A stretch of 64,000 nt of DNA from Gorillibacterium timonense (GTDB lineage: Bacteria > Bacillota > Bacilli > Paenibacillales > NBRC-103111). This document shows, in pieces, positions 8,334-16,220 of the stretch. The translations under genes and the position numbers were made by a program. Position 1 is the stretch's first letter. Each line of letters opens with the position of its first letter. The notes beneath the pieces are model-generated. The model was not told where the DNA came from. It saw nothing but the letters and a program-made list of their open reading frames with translations, and ran no database searches. Location: assembly GCF_001457415.1 (NCBI RefSeq), contig NZ_LN881722.1, positions 248,001 to 312,000 of the forward strand, read 5' to 3'.

Positions 8334-9041
8334 ATGGGTATCGACGCGGTCATCTTCGATTTGGACGATACGCTGATTTCGGAGCGGGAATACGCGATGA
8401 GCGGATTCCGCGCGGTGGGCGAGTGGCTGAAGGGACGCACCGGGACGGAGCGCTTTTTCGAAACGGCTGTCGCCTTTTACCATAGCTCGGATAAGAGTCG
8501 GATCTTCAACCGGTCGCTAGACGTTCTCGGAGTGCCCTACGACGACGGGGTGATCGCCGATTGCGTGGCCTGCTACCGGGAGCACCGGCCTGACATCCAG
8601 CTGCTTCCCGATGCGGAATGGGCGCTCAGCCGGCTGGAGGGCCGGGTCAAGCTGGGGCTCATCACCGACGGGTATTTGGAGACGCAGGAGCGCAAGGTTC
8701 AAGCGCTATCCCTTCGCGACCGCATGGAAGCGGTCATTCTGACCGACTTGTTCGGTCGCGACAACTGGAAGCCTAGCCCGGTTCCCTATGAAGCCGTGAG
8801 CCATATGCTGCAGGCGCCTCACTCCCGCTGTCTGTATATCGGGGACAACCCGGCCAAGGACTTTATCACCGCCAACCGGCTCGGCTGGATGACGGTTCAT
8901 ATCGATCGGGGAGAGGGCGTCTATTCCGGAAGCCGGTATACCCCCGATCACGAAGCTCATTACCGCATTGCCCGCTTGCAGGAGCTGCGGGATATCCCGG
9001 TCTTAAGGCCGTTATTTCGAATGGAGGGATTGTATGCCTAA
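8334..9041 (+). CDS. HAD-family hydrolase
   Basis: The 235-residue protein shows the four HAD motifs: FDLDDTLIS (nucleophile and acid Asp), LGLITDG, the Lys of NWKPSP, and YIGDNPAKDF. These place it among phosphatases with a helical cap. Start codons at 8319 (TTG) and 8325 (GTG) are possible, but the ATG at 8334 comes just after the upstream stop with GGGTGAG before it. It overlaps the next gene by 8 bases. Its likely role is to dephosphorylate an intermediate of the pathway shared with its neighbours. The true substrate cannot be inferred. Confidence 0.85.
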   Translation: MGIDAVIFDLDDTLISEREYAMSGFRAVGEWLKGRTGTERFFETAVAFYHSSDKSRIFNRSLDVLGVPYDDGVIADCVACYREHRPDIQLLPDAEWALSRLEGRVKLGLITDGYLETQERKVQALSLRDRMEAVILTDLFGRDNWKPSPVPYEAVSHMLQAPHSRCLYIGDNPAKDFITANRLGWMTVHIDRGEGVYSGSRYTPDHEAHYRIARLQELRDIPVLRPLFRMEGLYA

Positions 9042-10209
9042 CCCGTTGCCTGCCAAGCGAATATTCCTTTCTCCGCCGCATATGAGCGGCAGAGAGCTGA
9101 AGTACATTCAGGATGCCTTCGATACCAATTGGATCGCCCCGCTCGGCCCGAATGTCGATGCGTTCGAGCGGGAGCTCGCGGCCGAGGTCGGAACGCGTGG
9201 AGCCGCGGCGGTATCTTCTGGAACGGCCGCGATCCATCTCGCTTTGCGGCTGCTCGATGCCGGACCCGGCGACCGGGTCTTCTGCTCCAGCTTTACGTTC
9301 ATCGCCAGCGCGAACCCGATCCGCTACGAAGGAGCGGAGCCCGTCTTCATCGATTCGGAGCCGGATACCTGGAACATGTCTCCGGCTGCGCTCAGCCGGG
9401 CGCTGGAGGAAGCGGACCGGATCGGCCGTCTGCCGAAGGCGGTTATCGTAGTCAACCTGTACGGGCAGAGCGCCAAGATGGAGGAGCTGACAGCTCTGTG
9501 CGACCGGTATGGAGTGCCGATCATCGAGGATGCGGCGGAATCGCTCGGCTCCTCCTACAACGGGAGAGCGAGCGGAACCTTCGGCAAATTCGGCATCTAC
9601 TCCTTCAACGGCAACAAGATCATCACGACTTCCGGCGGCGGCATGCTCGTCTCGGACGATACCGGAGCGCTGGAAAAGGCGCGGTTCCTGGCCACCCAGG
9701 CTCGCGATCCGGCTCCCCATTACCAGCACAGCGAGCTCGGCTATAATTACCGCATGAGCAATGTGCTCGCCGGCATCGGGCGTGCGCAGCTGGAGGTGTT
9801 GGAGGAACGCGTCCGGGCGAGAAGGCTCATCTTCGCCGCCTATGAGAGCGAGCTGGGCGATCTTCCCGGCATCTCCTTCATGCCGGAGCCGGCAGGCAGC
9901 CGCTCCAACCGCTGGCTCTCGGTCATGACCGTGAATCCCAAGGAATCGGGAGTCGCCGTTCCCGCCCTCTTGCAGGCTTTTGCCGAGAGCAACATTGAGG
10001 CGCGTCCGGTATGGAAGCCGCTGCACCTGCAGCCGCTGTTTGACGGAACCGCCTATTACGCGCATGCTCCGGGCGAGAGCTTTTGTGAGAAGCTTTTCGC
10101 CGAAGGGATCTGCCTGCCCTCCGGGTCCTCTCTGACCGAAGAAGAGCAGGCCCGCGTGATCTCCTGCGTTCGGGAGGAATGGAAGCAGGGCATTGCGGTC
10201 TCCGCTTGA
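9034..10209 (+). CDS. DegT/DnrJ/EryC1/StrS-family PLP aminotransferase
   Basis: This 391-residue PLP enzyme transaminates a keto-sugar (usually a UDP-4-keto-hexose) to an amino sugar. It begins with the typical IFLSPPHMSGRELKYIQ block and has SSGTAAIHLAL for cofactor phosphate binding, VNLYGQSAKM, IIEDAAESLGSS with the PLP-ring Asp, and FNGNKIITTSGGG with Lys195 as the Schiff-base lysine. The end (VWKPLHLQP) matches PglE/PseC-type enzymes. It is coupled to the HAD gene by overlap and followed by a clear terminator. It probably makes an amino sugar for the surface glycan. Confidence 0.92.
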   Translation: MPNPLPAKRIFLSPPHMSGRELKYIQDAFDTNWIAPLGPNVDAFERELAAEVGTRGAAAVSSGTAAIHLALRLLDAGPGDRVFCSSFTFIASANPIRYEGAEPVFIDSEPDTWNMSPAALSRALEEADRIGRLPKAVIVVNLYGQSAKMEELTALCDRYGVPIIEDAAESLGSSYNGRASGTFGKFGIYSFNGNKIITTSGGGMLVSDDTGALEKARFLATQARDPAPHYQHSELGYNYRMSNVLAGIGRAQLEVLEERVRARRLIFAAYESELGDLPGISFMPEPAGSRSNRWLSVMTVNPKESGVAVPALLQAFAESNIEARPVWKPLHLQPLFDGTAYYAHAPGESFCEKLFAEGICLPSGSSLTEEEQARVISCVREEWKQGIAVSA

Positions 10210-10295
10210 CGAGCGAGCCTGTAAGCCGCTGAGATACATGGGTTCCCCCGTTCCTGTACATGGTTTTCCCGTTCTAGCACATCGTTTTCCCGAAA

Positions 10296-10327
10296 CCCCT
10301 GCCCGTTTTGGGCAGGGGCTTTTTTGC
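10296..10327 (+). terminator. Rho-independent terminator of the ATP-grasp/HAD/DegT operon
   Basis: The stem CCCCTGCCC / GGGCAGGGG with a GTTTT loop is followed by CTTTTTTG, 87 bases after the aminotransferase stop. Confidence 0.92.
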
Positions 10328-10381
10328 GTTGCCGAGTGCCTGTAACGGAGAGTTCTTCTGGGTGCCGCCATTTTTTCTACT

Positions 10382-10483
10382 CCCAGTACGCTGTCGACCT
10401 TAATCGTGTGTATACGAAGCGGCGTCAATCGGTATGAGAAGGGGTGCGGAATCCATCTTTTTTGAGTTGACAGCGCACTAGGG
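10382..10483 (+). repeat. Family-1 inverted-terminal repeat, copy B
   Basis: The left end is CCAG-TACGCTGTCGACC and the right end GTTGACAGCGCACTAG. The interior (CTTAATCGTGTG, GGCGTCAATCGGTATG) matches copies A and C base for base over long stretches. It lies about 40 bases upstream of the sigma-W-like promoter of the SPFH operon. The right end carries an outward-facing TTGACA. Confidence 0.88.
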
Positions 10484-10523
10484 GAAGGAAAAGCAACGTT
10501 CGACATGGAATAGGGTGAAGGGT

Positions 10524-10551
10524 GGAAACTTGCGGAAAAATGAACCGTATT
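10524..10551 (+). promoter_or_regulatory. ECF sigma-W-like promoter of the SPFH operon
   Basis: GGAAAC at 10524-10529 and CGTATT at 10546-10551 are 16 bases apart. The Bacillus sigma-W consensus is TGAAAC-N16-CGTA, so only the first -35 base differs. It lies 72 bases before the SPFH start codon. In B. subtilis the pspA-ydjGHI operon, whose products resemble those encoded here, is known to be sigma-W controlled. Confidence 0.7.
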
Positions 10552-10622
10552 AGGAAACGAAAAAAGTATGCGGGGACAAGCTTCCCGAAGGAAGAGACTT
10601 CCCCTTGAATAGGAGTGATGAG

Positions 10623-11876
10623 ATGCCGTTGATCCGTGTACTCAAATACGATGGTGCTCCAGACGTATTGGTTTGGAAATATCCAAATGCCGAACTCGGT
10701 CGCTGGACTCAATTGATTGTCAATCAATCGCAGGAGGCTTTGCTTGTCAAAGGCGGAGAGGCTCTGGATTTGTTCGGCCCCGGCAGACATACGCTGAAGA
10801 CCGAAAATATCCCGATCCTTTCTTCTCTCGTCAATTTACCGTTTGGCGGCAGTTCGCCTTTTACAGCAGAGGTTTGGTATGTAAACAAGTTGAATCGGCT
10901 GGATGTAAAATGGGGAACCCCGACTCCCATTCAGCTGCAGGAGCCGAAGTATCAGACCTTTGTGGCGGTTCGTGCCTTCGGTCAATTCGGGGTGCAGGTG
11001 GAGGATACGCGTAAATTTCTGCACAAATTGGTCGGGACTCTCGCGGAATTTACCCAGGATGCTCTTTTGCAGTATTTTCGCGGAATTCTGATGATGAATA
11101 TTAAGGAAATCATCACCGGTTATTTGGTCAGCAAGAGGATCAGCGTGTTCGACATCCATGCTTACGCATCCGAAATCGCTCGAACCTTGGAGGAAAACGT
11201 TCGGCCGGTCTTTCAGGAGCATGGACTGCGGCTGTTTAATTTCACCATCGATTCGATCAACCTTCCCGACGATGATGCGAGCACCAATCGGCTGAAGGAA
11301 GCTCTCGCCAAGAAAGCGGAGATGAATATTATCGGCTACTCCTATCAGCAGGAACGCAGCTTCTCCACGCTGGAGGAGGGAGCCAAGACGATGCATGGAG
11401 GCTCGGGCATGGTGGACACCATCGTCGGACTAGGGATCGGACAGCAGATGGCCGGCAATGTGGCGCGTATGACCGGTGAGATGGCGGGGCATATGCAGAT
11501 CGCGTCCACTCCCGTCGCTTGCCCTTATTGCCGTACGGCGAATGAGAAAGATTCGACTTTCTGTCGCAAATGCGGAAAGTCGCTCCTCCCGGAGGACCTT
11601 CCCGGCTCTTCGGGTTCGGCTGCTCCTAAGACCGGTTCTCAGGCGATAGCGACATGCAATAGCTGTGGGAAACAGATTCCGATAGGATCGAAGTTTTGTC
11701 CGGAATGCGGAGACGAATATCGGGCTTGCCCTCAATGCGGCTTCGATAACGACTCTTCCGCCGTTTATTGTTCGAATTGCCAGGGCTTGCTCATAACCAA
11801 CTGTCCCTCATGTGAAGAGCCTGTCCAAGCCGACGACAAATTTTGCCGCAAATGCGGGCATGGACTTGGAGAGTGA
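10623..11876 (+). CDS. SPFH-domain protein with four C-terminal zinc ribbons (YdjI-like)
   Basis: The 417-residue protein has an SPFH/band-7-like domain (about residues 5-235; LIVNQSQEALLVKGGEALDLF, FGQFGVQVEDTRKFL), a glycine/methionine-rich hinge, and four zinc ribbons near the C-terminus (CPYC-CRKC, CNSC-CPEC, CPQC-CSNC, CPSC-CRKC). Bacillus YdjI and the so-called virion-core-like SPFH proteins have this SPFH part. AGGAG lies 7 bases before the ATG at 10623, so the TTG at 10605 is not needed. It is co-transcribed with two membrane proteins and likely forms an envelope-stress scaffold with them. There is no membrane segment of its own. Confidence 0.85.
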   Translation: MPLIRVLKYDGAPDVLVWKYPNAELGRWTQLIVNQSQEALLVKGGEALDLFGPGRHTLKTENIPILSSLVNLPFGGSSPFTAEVWYVNKLNRLDVKWGTPTPIQLQEPKYQTFVAVRAFGQFGVQVEDTRKFLHKLVGTLAEFTQDALLQYFRGILMMNIKEIITGYLVSKRISVFDIHAYASEIARTLEENVRPVFQEHGLRLFNFTIDSINLPDDDASTNRLKEALAKKAEMNIIGYSYQQERSFSTLEEGAKTMHGGSGMVDTIVGLGIGQQMAGNVARMTGEMAGHMQIASTPVACPYCRTANEKDSTFCRKCGKSLLPEDLPGSSGSAAPKTGSQAIATCNSCGKQIPIGSKFCPECGDEYRACPQCGFDNDSSAVYCSNCQGLLITNCPSCEEPVQADDKFCRKCGHGLGE

Positions 11877-11924
11877 CTCGGTTAGCTGCCCGGGGCAAGC
11901 GCTGCGATTGAAAGGGGTGGATGT

Positions 11925-12668
11925 ATGAAGAGAAGAGAATACTCGAATTTGCTGTTCATCTTGCTGTCGGCAGTAGTGGTTTTGGCGACATTCGGGTTGT
12001 TCCTGCTTATCGATCAGCAAGGATTTCATTCCGGGCACGGGTGGCTCACCTTTCTCCTCTTGGCGGGTACGGAGCTGGCCTTCATTCGACTCGTTCGCGG
12101 CTTGTTTCGACAAGAGCAGACTTCTCCGAGCCTGGTCCCCGCCTATCTGCCGCGAATCGTTCTTACGGGCTGCTATTTTGCCGCGATTCTTGTTGTGGCC
12201 TTCCTATTCGGGTGGGAGAGCGAGCTGGCATTCGCCCGCTACCTGACCCTTCAGCTTATCGTCTTGGGGCTATATGCAGCCTTGTATCTGATCGCGGTGG
12301 CCTTCCAAAAGAAGGTCGCTGAAGAGAGGGCGGATCGGAGTTTCCAAACCGAACAGATCCGGCAGATGCAGAGAAGCTTGCTTTCCTCTTTGCGGATACT
12401 GGAAGACCGGAAAGCCCCTGATGAAATGGATCTCCTCACCAAAGTGAGGGAGTTATCCGAACGTTTCACGTACAGCGATCCTTACTCGCATCCCTCTTTG
12501 GCCGGATCGGAGGACAATCTGCACTGGCAGGTTACCCAACTGGAGCAGTGTGTGCGCTCTCTCAACCAGGATAATGGAGAGGGAAACCGGGATCTTGCAT
12601 GGAGGTTTGCTCAAGACATTACAGCCGACCTGATCAAGCGGAACCAGGATCTGCTCGCGCTAAAATAG
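11925..12668 (+). CDS. Four-helix membrane protein with cytosolic helical tail (YdjH-like)
   Basis: The 247-residue protein has four hydrophobic segments: LLFILLSAVVVLATFGLFLL, TFLLLAGTELAFI, a third around residues 75-97, and LQLIVLGLYAALYLIAVAF. A charged, helical C-terminal half follows (about residues 125-247; VRELSERFTYSDPYSHPS). AAAGGGGTGG precedes it. Another ATG four bases upstream is out of frame and gives only a short peptide. Size and position between an SPFH and a zinc-ribbon protein suggest the B. subtilis YdjH role. The molecular function is unknown. Confidence 0.7.
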   Translation: MKRREYSNLLFILLSAVVVLATFGLFLLIDQQGFHSGHGWLTFLLLAGTELAFIRLVRGLFRQEQTSPSLVPAYLPRIVLTGCYFAAILVVAFLFGWESELAFARYLTLQLIVLGLYAALYLIAVAFQKKVAEERADRSFQTEQIRQMQRSLLSSLRILEDRKAPDEMDLLTKVRELSERFTYSDPYSHPSLAGSEDNLHWQVTQLEQCVRSLNQDNGEGNRDLAWRFAQDITADLIKRNQDLLALK

Positions 12669-12697
12669 CATGAAGCCCGTTAAGGAGAGATGTGCTC

Positions 12698-13423
12698 GTG
12701 TACAACGACGATAAAACGCGATTAAGAGGATGGATTTTCTTTTTCTTCATTCCGTTCTTCCCGCTGCTTTTTTTATGGCGGATCTTTTTGCATCGAAACC
12801 TGAGCTTTCAAAAGACGAAGGACTGGAAGCTGCTCGGAAATTCCATCTTCGTTTTCTTCGTCTATATGATGATTTATTCCATTTCAAGATTGGGAACTGA
12901 ATTTCGCATGGGGCATGTTTTCGCCATCAGTGTGGTTCTCCTCATTCCGGCGCTTATCTGCTGGACAATAGGTAATCGGAAAGTTCGCAAATTGGAAGAA
13001 CGATATGGCCGCTATCAAGCGTTTGTATTTGGATCAAGCAGCAGATCGGTGAATGAAATCGCCCAGCATATGGGTCTTCGCACAAAGCTTGCCCTAAATG
13101 ATCTTCGGAGGATGCAGCTCCTCGGGCTATTGCCGGGGTACGCGGTATTATCCGAATCCATGACGGTTGTTAAGGTGACCCCAGGGTTTGATTCGGTGCT
13201 CGGCGTTAACTTTAATTTTGGCGATCTATCCGGGTCCTTGACTCAAGCGGTGAATGCAGTAGCTTCTTATTTTTCTCCGCAGGAGGAGACGCCTGCTCTC
13301 CAGCCGCTTGTTGTGGAGTGTCCCGGCTGCGGCTACGGAACCTTGCTCCAGCCGAATGAATCCAAGTCTTGTCCGTATTGCGGTTCGGCTGTGACGTACG
13401 CCCAAGCGAAGAAAAATGCGTAG
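12698..13423 (+). CDS. Membrane protein with winged-helix-like middle and C-terminal zinc ribbon (YdjG-like)
   Basis: The protein has a hydrophobic N-terminal half (WIFFFFIPFFPLLFLW and two further helices to about residue 95). Next comes a small helical part VNEIAQHMGLRTKLALNDL that looks like a winged helix. It ends with one zinc ribbon, CPGCGYGTLL...CPYCGSAV. The GTG at 12698 has AAGGAGAG at good spacing; a GTG at 12692 would be too close. It is the third gene of the SPFH operon. Its resemblance to YdjG is by architecture only. Together the three proteins carry five zinc ribbons. Confidence 0.7.
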   Translation: MYNDDKTRLRGWIFFFFIPFFPLLFLWRIFLHRNLSFQKTKDWKLLGNSIFVFFVYMMIYSISRLGTEFRMGHVFAISVVLLIPALICWTIGNRKVRKLEERYGRYQAFVFGSSSRSVNEIAQHMGLRTKLALNDLRRMQLLGLLPGYAVLSESMTVVKVTPGFDSVLGVNFNFGDLSGSLTQAVNAVASYFSPQEETPALQPLVVECPGCGYGTLLQPNESKSCPYCGSAVTYAQAKKNA

Positions 13424-13485
13424 GTCATATAGCATTCGAATCCCTGCCCGCGCCATCATCTGAATGTTATTGGCGGCTGAGAGGT

Positions 13486-13514
13486 TTGCGTTACCCCTCG
13501 TGCAGTGATAGGAT
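13486..13514 (+). promoter_or_regulatory. Sigma-A promoter of the 13544 gene
   Basis: TTGCGT at 13486-13491 and TAGGAT at 13509-13514 are 17 bases apart. The promoter covers the GTG at 13505, which excludes it as the start of the downstream gene. Confidence 0.55.
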
Positions 13515-13543
13515 GGAAGCAAAAAAAAGGAATCGATTCTGTC

Positions 13544-14065
13544 ATGCCAATCCGCTTTGTAACCGAGGCCGTCATGCTGGCGGTCTATGGGAATTTGTTG
13601 GTTCCCGAGAAGCCGGTGGAATTCCTCGTGCCCGCTTCGACGATCGCCGATCTCTACGAATATTTGGAGGATCCGGAACCGATTGTGGCCGACCTCGATC
13701 CCGAGGAACTGCGCGAAACCATTAAGCGCTTGATCGAATTTTTTGAACTGCCGTTTTTTTCGAAACAGATCCAGAATGCTCTTCTCGTGCCTTGGCGCAA
13801 GACGGCCGCGCTTCCTTTGGCGGATCATGTCACCGTGGCCGTGTTGAATACCGTGGAGGATGCGGAATACGGCGAAGAAGTGAACGAAATCGACACAGAG
13901 CTGATCTTGGCGGCTGCACGGGAAAAAGCCCTGCTGCTGACGGACCAGTTCGAACTGGTTGATCGCATCTTGGAGCAGGGCATTCCGGTGATTGTGGTGG
14001 ATATTGAGGATTTCGAATACGCCGTCGAGAACGGGCTTGACCGCCAGCTGGACCATTTAAGCTAA
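13544..14065 (+). CDS. Conserved Paenibacillus-type cytosolic protein of unknown function
   Basis: The 173-residue acidic protein starts MPIRFVTEAVMLAVYGNLL and has no signal peptide or membrane segment. I recall near relatives in paenibacilli labelled 'ADP-heptose synthase', but no nucleotidyltransferase or kinase motif is visible, so that name is not supported. The end, ELILAAAREKALLLTDQFE then IPVIVVDIEDFEYAV, resembles the last half of a PIN-like fold, where acidic residues would bind metal. AAAAGGAA lies about 11 bases before the ATG. It is monocistronic, ending just before a hairpin element. Confidence 0.7.
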   Translation: MPIRFVTEAVMLAVYGNLLVPEKPVEFLVPASTIADLYEYLEDPEPIVADLDPEELRETIKRLIEFFELPFFSKQIQNALLVPWRKTAALPLADHVTVAVLNTVEDAEYGEEVNEIDTELILAAAREKALLLTDQFELVDRILEQGIPVIVVDIEDFEYAVENGLDRQLDHLS

Positions 14066-14110
14066 CCCTCTAGAGCGTATCTTAAACGGGGTGAACCGCG
14101 GAGCCATGCT

Positions 14111-14218
14111 CCAGAAGGAGAGTTGTCCCCACCCTCCGTTAAATCCAAAACACTTGAAATGACCATCTGCAGATGCGTTTTGGATTTAAAAGTCGGTCTT
14201 GGGACAACTTCTCCTTCC
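14111..14218. repeat. Long nested inverted repeat between convergent genes
   Basis: The outer arms are AAGGAGAGTTGTCCC (14115) and GGGACAACTTCTCCTT (14201). The inner arms are TAAATCCAAAACAC (14140) and GCGTTTTGGATTTA (14175), and the middle contains CATCTGCAGATG. The whole segment can fold into one long hairpin. It lies between the 13544 gene and the cupin gene, so it may terminate both, or it may be a non-autonomous mobile element. Upstream, CTAGAGCGTATCTTAAAC (14070-14087) resembles one end of the family-2 repeats, but no matching second end was found. Confidence 0.65.
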
Positions 14219-14261
14219 TTCGCTCGGCTCCGATTTCTCTGTAGACATGCTCTCTCGTTGC

Positions 14262-14720
14262 TTATTCCGCTTTCGGCTCCAGGCGGAAATCGTCATATTC
14301 GAAGCCGGGAGCGACGATGCAGGTGACGAAGGAAGGTTCATCCCCCTGCGGCTTGGCCGTCTGCCAAACGCCTGCGGGAACAAGCACCACGGGAGATTGT
14401 CCTGCGGCCACATCCATGCCGAGCAGAATGGATTCCCCCTCGCTGGGAAGTTCTCCGGCGCCTCCAAGGGTCAACCGAATCGGGCTTCCGGATTGCCAAA
14501 TCCACAGCTCGTCCGATAAAACCAGATGCCAATTGGAGACTTCTCCCGGATGCAGAAGAAAGTGGACTCCTGTAGCGGCGGCTCTCGCTCCGGAATAGTC
14601 CGGACCGAGCACACTCTGCGGAATCTCTTGATGGGTTCGCCAGCATTCAGTAAACCAGCCACCTTCTACATGGGGGCGAAGCTTGAGCAGATCAACTAAG
14701 GGAGATAATGGGGCAGTCAT
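14262..14720 (-). CDS. DUF985-type cupin
   Basis: The 152-residue protein has the DUF985 opening LLKLRPHVEGGWFTECWR and two cupin motifs: TGVHFLLHPGEVSNWHLV-type, then LVPAGVWQTAKPQ and FVTCIVAPGFEYDDF at the end. The family is a single-domain metal-binding beta barrel of uncertain reaction. The frame extends further upstream, but the ATG at 14720 follows GGAGACTCCCC and gives the normal family length. It is convergent with the previous gene. No pathway partner is visible. Confidence 0.85.
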   Translation of the reverse strand: MTAPLSPLVDLLKLRPHVEGGWFTECWRTHQEIPQSVLGPDYSGARAAATGVHFLLHPGEVSNWHLVLSDELWIWQSGSPIRLTLGGAGELPSEGESILLGMDVAAGQSPVVLVPAGVWQTAKPQGDEPSFVTCIVAPGFEYDDFRLEPKAE

Positions 14721-14911
14721 AGGTGGGGAGTCTCCTTCACAGCCGTCGTCTTTCGACACGGCTTTTTTTCTTTTTATCATATCCTTTTTTGGCCCAATAA
14801 GGAACCGGGCGGCGGAAAGACCGTGAGGGAACGGAAGCATTCTTGCAGCCGAATGCCAAAATCACAAAAGAAAGTCCCAAAAGCCGAAATAGTTTTTCTC
14901 GCTGTCGCGGG

Positions 14912-14917
14912 TATAAT
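14912..14917 (+). promoter_or_regulatory. -10 box of the 14954 gene
   Basis: GGGTATAATC shows a perfect TATAAT with AGTTTT about 17 bases upstream as a weak -35. It is 37 bases before the start codon. Confidence 0.55.
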
Positions 14918-14953
14918 CAATAAGGGAAGAGCAAAATCGAATAAGCATAAGGG

Positions 14954-15733
14954 ATGGTGGATCACGTGACGAAACCGATAGTGGGGCTGCAAATGTACAC
15001 CCTGCGGGATATGACGGAAAAGGACTTTATCGGAACCCTTCGCAAAGTGGCGGATCTGGGATACAAGGCAGTCGAATTCGCGGGGTATTTCGGTACACCT
15101 GCCAAGGAGCTTCGCGCTCTGCTCGACGAGCTGGGCTTGAAAGCGCCTTCGGCTCACATCGGCCTCAGCTTTGAGGAACCGGACAAGATTTCGGCTAATT
15201 TGGCCAAAGAAATCGCTTATGCCAAAGAACTCGGCATGGAATATATCATAACGCCTTGGGCTCCGCTGCCTGAACAGCCGACGATGGAAGACGTCAAGAA
15301 GCTGGCATCGATTCTGGAAAGCGCCGGACGCCAGGTTGTCGAAGCCGGACTGAAGTACGGGTACCACAACCATGAATTTGAATTCAAGCTCGTGGAAGGC
15401 AAGCCCGTGATGGATCACCTGCTGGAGCTTGTGCCGGCGGAATACCTGGTCGCCGAATTCGATCTCGGCTGGGTGCATATGGGCGGACAGGTTCCGGTTG
15501 ATTACGTGAACCGTTATGCGGGCCGGGTGCCGCTTGCGCATTTCAAGGATTTTGGCGAGGGCACGCGCGACACGGAAGTGGGAACAGGCGTCGTCGACCT
15601 GAAGAGCGTCCTCGGCGTCGCGGAGCAAGCCGGAATCCGCTATTTCATCGTGGAGCAGGAGGAATTCTCTAACTCCTCCCTGGAGAGCGCCAAGCTTTGC
15701 CTGGATTTTTTCAAGGAGAACGGTGTGCTTTAA
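14954..15733 (+). CDS. Sugar phosphate isomerase/epimerase-like TIM-barrel protein
   Basis: The 259-residue protein is of the AP-endonuclease-2/xylose-isomerase-like TIM-barrel type. Visible marks are IVGLQMYTLRD, YKAVEFAGYFG, YGYHNHEFEF (metal-binding His/Glu), VAEFDLGWVHMGG, PLAHFKDFG and the final Glu of FIVEQEEF. This group includes IolE and hexulose isomerases, so the protein likely isomerises or dehydrates a sugar or cyclitol. The ATG at 14954 is adjacent to AAGGG. The GTG at 14966 has GGTGG at better spacing and may be the true start. The gene stands alone and ends against a family-1 repeat. Confidence 0.85.
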   Translation: MVDHVTKPIVGLQMYTLRDMTEKDFIGTLRKVADLGYKAVEFAGYFGTPAKELRALLDELGLKAPSAHIGLSFEEPDKISANLAKEIAYAKELGMEYIITPWAPLPEQPTMEDVKKLASILESAGRQVVEAGLKYGYHNHEFEFKLVEGKPVMDHLLELVPAEYLVAEFDLGWVHMGGQVPVDYVNRYAGRVPLAHFKDFGEGTRDTEVGTGVVDLKSVLGVAEQAGIRYFIVEQEEFSNSSLESAKLCLDFFKENGVL

Positions 15734-15736
15734 TAT

Positions 15737-15837
15737 AACTAGTACGCTGTCAACTCAAAAACTGTGGACTCCGCACCACTTCCCATACCGATGGACGCCG
15801 CTTCGTATCCACACGATTAAGGTTGACAGCGTACTAG
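15737..15837 (-). repeat. Family-1 inverted-terminal repeat, copy C (reverse orientation)
   Basis: CTAG-TACGCTGTCAACTC opens it and GGTTGACAGCGTA-CTAG closes it, so both flanks are CTAG. On the minus strand it reads like copies A and B (CCTTAATCGTGTG, GGCGTC, ATCGGTATGGGAAG). It shares its right CTAG with the start of a family-2 repeat. Confidence 0.9.
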
Positions 15838-15969
15838 AGCGTGTCTTCAAACTCATGAGGTAGCCGAGTTGCGAACAGATGTGGGGAGAAGGCGAATGGA
15901 TTTTGCCTCATCCAGCATCCCCTCTTGAGCAAAATCGGCTGATATTCGAGTTCGAAGACACGCTCCGAG
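15834..15969 (+). repeat. Family-2 inverted-terminal repeat, copy 1
   Basis: The ends are AGAGCGTGTCTTCAAACTC and GAGTTCGAAGACACGCTC, about 130 bases apart. A second copy lies at 29471-29600. The interior is not coding. It directly abuts family-1 copy C through a common CTAG. Confidence 0.85.
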
Positions 15970-16220
15970 AAGATCGAGAGACTGCTTGCTTGCGGATGTA
16001 TTCGCGAGGAGCAGTCTCTTGTCTGTGTAAAGACTCGCTCTGATGGAGAAGCCGGATGGTGCAGCACGGAAGATCCGAAGCGGCGTCTTTCCTCGCGGGT
16101 AAACACATAATTGCCAGGACACGGTTTAACCGCCCGTGCTTCCCGTACAGCCTCCTCATAAGATGATGGGATCGGATCGCAATCCGTTACCTTACCTAGA
16201 AGGACGAGGAGGAGAGTCCC
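15970..16220. other. Intergenic leader before the subtilisin-like gene
   Basis: About 250 bases follow the paired repeats. I see no convincing gene, no good -35/-10 pair and no terminator, only the strong ribosome-binding site AGGAGGAGAG at its right end. A stop in the protease frame at 16197-16199 shows that the protease cannot extend further upstream. Confidence 0.5.

Noticed and set aside
8866-10506. A 546-codon minus-strand frame over the aminotransferase gene and copy B
   Set aside because: It crosses a terminator and a repeat and is antisense to a clear DegT-family gene. Its composition (Arg, Gly, Ser) is typical of shadow frames.
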